From Nemophila menziesii (Eukaryota > Streptophyta > Magnoliopsida > Boraginales > Hydrophyllaceae): a DNA stretch of 64,000 nt. The stretch is taken from NCBI GenBank assembly GCA_029959085.1, contig JARWIR010000003.1:33309505-33373504 (forward strand), written 5' to 3'. The notes beneath the pieces were generated by a model. It saw nothing but the letters and a program-made list of their open reading frames with translations, searched no databases and had not been told where the DNA came from. The position numbers and the translations under genes are program-made. Below, piece by piece: positions 59,273 through 64,000 of the stretch (position 1 is its first letter; each line of letters begins with the position of its first letter).

Positions 59273-61000
59273 TAGGGATGCACACGAGTCGGTTAACCGA
59301 CATGAAGTGCCAAAGACTCTACCGAACCCTAGGTGTGCGGGTTTGGAAAGTTAAGACCCTAACCCTATATTTCTTGTTAAAATCCTTGCGGATTGGGTGG
59401 ATGCGGCTAGGGTGCGGGTAGGGTCGGTTTGGTCAACATAAAGTCAAAGACTAATACAAAATTTAAAATAAACAAAAAATACCATAAATAGAAAGATTAC
59501 AAAAGAAGTTACTATATATAGTAACTTTCCAAAATATTTAGTGCCTTGAATGAAATTTTACAGTTCCCACTACTTACTATCATTAATTCATTACAACTTT
59601 CACAAAACAAATAATTCAACTCCAGTTACAAGACAATACAAGTTTAAAATACATTGTAACACAAATTTTCCTTCAACTAACATAAAATGCAACCTCTATT
59701 GTGCAAAATAGAGAAGTTGTACAAAATTGGGTGCATTTTCTTCATTGCTTCCAAAAAATCTGGTAACCCATTCTAATCAGCTGCAATTTTTCAACAAAAT
59801 GGACAAGGAAAATGTTACACATTAGCCTTAGATTATAATATCATCATTGGCTTGTTTAGGGACTACCTAGGACAAAGGGACAAGGACAACTTTTAAAACT
59901 CACAAGTTACTAAAATCCCAACTAAAATGTTGCCAACTCAACCTAGTATTCCTTAATATTCATAGCCTCATACTAATATAGTTGTAATCACAAACATTTA
60001 TATAAAGGAAGTAGGGAGATGCAAATCAGATATAGTTGAAAATTGAAGTTCCTTGAGGTATTTAAAAGAGTCAGTGAGTTATACCTTAAGGTTATTGGTT
60101 ACAAATGTGTTAAAGTGGACTCAGGGGTGGTCTCACTCAACTCATCCAAGCCCAAATAACCCGTTAAAGATAAGAAATGAAGAACAAAAACAAAGTCAAA
60201 ATGTTAATTACATAGGAAATCACAAATACACTTAAAATTTCTGAACTATACCTAATTCAGCCTCCAAATCCTCAATTAGTTTCTTTGAAGTATTTAAATT
60301 TATTGGTAGTGTAGATTTCAACCAATTTTGAGTAAAAATCAGTGCCTCCACTGTATTTGGTGATAGGGAACTTCTAAATTGATCAAGAACCCTACCACTA
60401 GTGCTAAAAGCAGATTTAGAAGCAACTGTTGTAACAGAACTGCTAGTACAAGCCTAGCCATCTCAAATAATGCTTTAAATCTTAAAGAATTGAACTTCCA
60501 CCAACCTAGAATATCAAAATTATCTGTCATTTCCTCAACCTCTTCATTGAGGTATCTTTGAAGTTTATTGCCCTTTGCAATGTTTTTTCCAGCCATGAAA
60601 GATTGAAACCTAGTCCCAAGAACACTATCTGACTGAAGGTTAGTCACTTCAGGACCAGAACTGGATCCAACAATTCCAGGAGCAACTGGTTTTGAGTAGC
60701 AAGCAAAAAGCCTTGTTAAAACATCTTCAACTTTGGCAATCAACACACTAGATTGAGTAGGAGTGTACATAAAGTTAAAGTAGCAAGTAAGGTATTGTAA
60801 TTTCTTCCTTGGATCTAACACAACAACAACATATAACAAAATGTTAATACTTTGGATTCCCCAATATTTCAGAAAATTTCCTTTCATTTTAATAGCCATT
60901 TCCTTCAAAACCTCATCATCTGATCCACACGATTCTGATATTTTCTCCCAAATTATAACCATTTCATCAAAGAACAGGTTTGAAGTAACAAACAAAGTGC
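59273..61000 (-). mobile_element. hAT element remnant
   Basis: TAGGGATGCACACGAG at 59273 is a typical hAT terminus and lies on the 3' side of a minus-strand hAT transposase (60232-60997). The opposite terminal repeat is not found near 61000, so the 5' part is lost. Bases 59450-60230 hold no gene. Confidence 0.5.
60232..60997 (-). pseudogene. hAT transposase C-terminus (RICESLEEPER-like), broken
   Basis: Reads VTSNLFFDEMVIIWEKISE, KMKGNFLKYWG, VVLDPRKKLQYL, RYLNEEVEEMTDNFDILGWW and [19 protein letters not shown]. After a frameshift near 60450 it continues [20 protein letters not shown] and [16 protein letters not shown]. This is the hAT C-terminal dimerisation domain of the BED-finger/RICESLEEPER type. 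The BED finger and catalytic N-terminal half are missing. Confidence 0.85.
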
Positions 61001-61499
61001 CTGAAAATTTCTTTGTGGAGTTGTAAAATAATCTCAGAAACTCAACAAAATATGCAACATTTTACCAATCAACAAAATATGCACCAAATCTACTATGATC
61101 ACGTGTCTTGTTCGGAAAGCGAATGTGATTTTGGGTGAAGGAGAGACACTTGAGTTTAAGATGAGTAACAATATTGACAATGCTTGGATCATGAAAGTTT
61201 TGAGAGGAATTACGCAACTTTCAAAAGAAGAAAAGGAGCACATCATAACACTCCTTGAGCAATTAAAGAAAGATCCAGCAAATCCTATCTTGGATGTCGA
61301 TAATGCGAGGCAATAGCCTCGAAGAGTATGTTTTCTTTCTTCCCTACCATTTCTTTATGTGCAATATTTCTTCTAATTTTAAATTTTATTTCTTTCTTGA
61401 GTCTTTTTCGAGTTGTGGGGACACGACTCACTTTTGAGTTGGGGGTGGGGATTCGTTGTCCTCATCTTCCTTTCTGTTTTTGCATAAAATTTAAAATTT
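61001..61499. other. Unassigned, probable gypsy 3' coding remnant
   Basis: A 74-codon frame ends at 61318 (MKVLRGITQLSKEEKEHIIT..., closing QLKKDPANPILDVDNARQ). It has no recognised domain. GAGTTGGGGGTGGGG near 61436 resembles a motif found in 3' regions of Athila/Tat gypsy elements. Confidence 0.35.
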
Positions 61500-62497
61500 T
61501 TGGGTTTGAATAAGCAGAGAATATATTGAATGTACCTATCTGAGCATGATTTAATTTAGTTAATGATAGTAGGTAGTATGTTTCTGAAAGATGTCATAAA
61601 TATGTTTAGTATGCATGCATGAAAACAGGAAATAAAAGATAGAAAAGTTAATGAGCAATGCTAAGAAGTCAAGTTGAAACTTAGGGAGAGTTATTTGGTG
61701 TGTAGAACGTCAGGTTTGAAATTAGTTGAAAACCCATTTGTCTATGAACTAGTAGTGAAAAAGTAACAAAATCCGGTAGTTAGAAAATTGAATAAGGCAG
61801 TTCTTTCATATTGAAGCCACTTGAAGCCTTTTAGCTTTCTAGCCCTTTTATTTGATTATTGTTATTATTTATCCGTCTTAGCCCCTCTGAGCCTTTCTAA
61901 AGCCTTTTTATTAACCACATTATAAGCCATACCCCTTAGTTTGTAGGACTTATCCATATGACCCGCACTCGAATAGCAAACATGAGACAAGTCGTTTTTA
62001 GAGCTTGAGTTTGGGGTGGTGGGTTTCATCATTAGGGAACATTGGGTTTTGGAAATTGCAATTGTGATTTTATTGATGATGGAAAAGTTATTATTGTAAC
62101 CCTTTGCTGGGGTAATAGTAAATGAAAAAAAGATGAAAAGCATAAATTGAAAAGAAAAAATATATGAGAAAAAATAGCATGATATCTCAACATCAAAAAG
62201 AGAGTCATAGCTATACAAAAGAGAAAAATTGATATGAATAGAATATATATTTGGACTGGAAAAGTGGAATTTGTATATCATCATGTAAAGGTTTTATTTT
62301 GGGTTAATTGGGGATGCACATTAATGCATAATAAATTGGGTTGAGTGAGAACATCTTCGAGTGAAAACTCAAGCTCTAGGTCGATTCGTTGATGGAATGT
62401 GAGGAGAGAGCCAAAATCTCACTTTTCATTATCCAAATACACCACACCGTCCCTAAGCCACATTATAACCGTAAAGACCTTAGGATGTCTAACTACT

Positions 62498-64000
62498 TGA
62501 TGTCTCCTTAATTGTTGGACTTGGAGTCCATTACTTAACCTCTCCCTCAAGAAAACGAATTAGGTCTTCTAAATACCTATAAATACACCCTTATATCACT
62601 TGTAAATCATACTTGACTCATAGTAATTAGTTCTTAAGGTTTTATTCTTCCAGTTTATTGTAGAGAGCAAGATGATGTCTTTTGTAATTTCTTTTAGTTT
62701 ATTTTCCATCAGGTATGAACTAAACTCCCCATAGCTTGGGTTTTGCATCATGTATAATCTATGAATTCTAATTTCTTTCTATCTAAGTTTCTTTGGGAAT
62801 TACATGTTTTAAATTGATATTAGCTGCTTACTCTTATATTTGTTTATGTGTTTTGATTTAATGACTGTTTTCCTTGCGGTGCGCAACGTTTAGGATTACC
62901 TTAATAGTAGTTAGATGATTGCCTTAGTTGGGTGTCTAATTATTGAAACACCACATAACGTCTAGTGTCCGATATTAGTCCTGACAAAACTGATTCTAAC
63001 TATATAGTCATTAGGGTTTGTTTTAATCACCATATCACCAATTGAATGAATTGTTTGCTTAGGGCCTTAGTAGCATTTGATAACCCTATTTGAAACAACT
63101 TCTTGGTTGTGCCGTAGCCCCCCTTAATCGCTCTCAAGGTCTAAGGTATGGGAATTTAGAATCCTGACTAAGTATACAAGAGCTAATATTCTCCCTTATT
63201 AACTAGATCTAATAGAAAGAATTAGAAGGATTAGTGCATACTAGCAAAACCTAAGCTATACTTCTCATCTCATATTCTTCGTATTTATTTTATTGTCTTT
63301 ATTTTCTTAGTCTTAATTAGTTAATTCGAAATTCTATTGCTTTTATTTTCTGTCTTTAATTATTTACTTCTCACTCGTTATTCCTACCCACGTGATTAAC
63401 ACACTTAAGTCCCTGAGAACGAACTCAACTTATCAACTAAAACTTGCATACGTCCTGTAATACTTGCAGTACTGTACCTGTCTAGGGTGAGAGTGCGTAG
63501 TTTTCTAGACTTTATTTTATCATATTTTATCACACCCTAGGCGACACCACTCTCTTAGTCGCTTTCAAGGTCTAAGGTATGGGGATTTAGAATCCTGACC
63601 AAGTATTTAAGAGCTATTATCTCCCTTATTAACTAGAATTTGATAGAAAGAATTAAAAGGATTAGTGCATACTAGAAAAACCTAAGCTATATCTCTCATC
63701 TCATATTTATTCGTATTTATTTATTTGTCTTTACTTTCATTTATTTTAATTAATCATCTCCCAGTTTATTCATCTTTAGTTTTTGTCTTTTAATTAATTA
63801 TTTGCTACTCTTAATTAATTGCTCATTCGTGTAACACACTAAGTCCCTGAGAACGAATTCAACTTATCATTAAAACTTGCATACGTCCTGTAATACTTGC
63901 AGTACCGTGCTAGTCTAGGGTGAATTGTGCATCATTTATCTATCTTTTATTATATTATTTTATCACACCCTAGACAACACCAATTAGATTCAATAGCTTA
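62498..64000 (+). repeat. Gypsy LTR with duplicated 3' half
   Basis: Starts TGATGTCTCC, as do the LTRs at 23870, 30081 and 21916. AACTTGCATACGTCCTGTAA and ACTTGCAGTA near 63440 match words near the end of the solo LTR. TATCACACCCTAGGCGACACC near 63530 resembles the LTR ends of the other copies, so the LTR may end there and be followed by a partial second copy. Confidence 0.6.
63120..63990 (+). repeat. Tandem duplication, about 430 bp x 2
   Basis: CAAGGTCTAAGGTATGG(G/A)ATTTAG, CATACGTCCTGTAATACTTG and TATCACACCCTAG(G/A)C recur in the same order, offset by about 430 bp (63136 and 63567; 63451 and 63879; 63529 and 63962). The second copy runs to the window end. Confidence 0.88.

Larger units (their letters stand above)
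61500..64000 (+). mobile_element. Second gypsy remnant, runs off the window
   Basis: Bases 61500-62497 align in order with 28780-29710, the 3' region of the gypsy element at 23870: ATATTGAATGTA, GAAGCCACTTGAAGCC, AACATCTTCGAGTG and CCGTCCCTAAGCC recur. An LTR starts at 62498. No reverse transcriptase is present in the window. Confidence 0.7.

Overview
The window is nuclear DNA of a flowering plant, probably a eudicot. It is AT-rich, its genes have GT-AG introns, and it carries Ty1-copia, Ty3-gypsy, L1-type LINE, hAT, Mutator-like (MULE) and Helitron sequence, much of it nested. I cannot name the species.

Three host genes look intact. A patellin (SEC14/CRAL-TRIO plus GOLD domain; 4 exons, 482 aa) lies at 5364-7306. 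A small, probably secreted protein of unknown function (2 exons, 154 aa) lies at 19038-19641. TIM44, the mitochondrial inner-membrane import subunit (14 exons, 479 aa), lies at 35067-37569. All three are on the + strand and do not look functionally linked. Two host-derived loci are broken: an RFI2-like RING gene (57183-58062) and a decayed multi-exon locus at 47700-49660.

Layout: 1-2000 holds copia and gypsy-LTR remnants. 3215-4970 holds a tandem repeat split by a hAT-type element, then a short MULE MITE. 5364-7306 is the patellin gene. 7831-12794 is a complete but mutated copia element with 206-bp LTRs, a 5-bp target duplication and a MITE inside it. 13340-15105, 17521-18716 and 32792-34291 are three members of one non-autonomous MULE family with a GC-rich core and a conserved TATA-like box. 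20419-21916 is a solo gypsy LTR, and 23870-30188 is a gypsy element lacking most of pol. 31872-34524 is a long-TIR element that contains the third MULE and ends about 540 bp upstream of the TIM44 start codon. 38499-45325 holds two Helitrons joined head to tail. 45866-47475 holds gag and LINE fragments. 50494-52340 holds a GA microsatellite, a degenerate tandem repeat and a gypsy-type ORF remnant. 53735-55180 is a LINE tail split by a hAT element. 58958-61000 holds a MULE MITE and a hAT transposase remnant. 61500-64000 is a second gypsy remnant with a tandemly duplicated LTR segment.

The best-supported structural results are exact target-site duplications read on both sides of several elements (9 bp for MULEs, 5 bp for LTR elements), the shared-base junction of the two Helitrons, and full exon-by-exon reading frames for the three genes. 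Family names come from motif recognition alone; no database search was possible.
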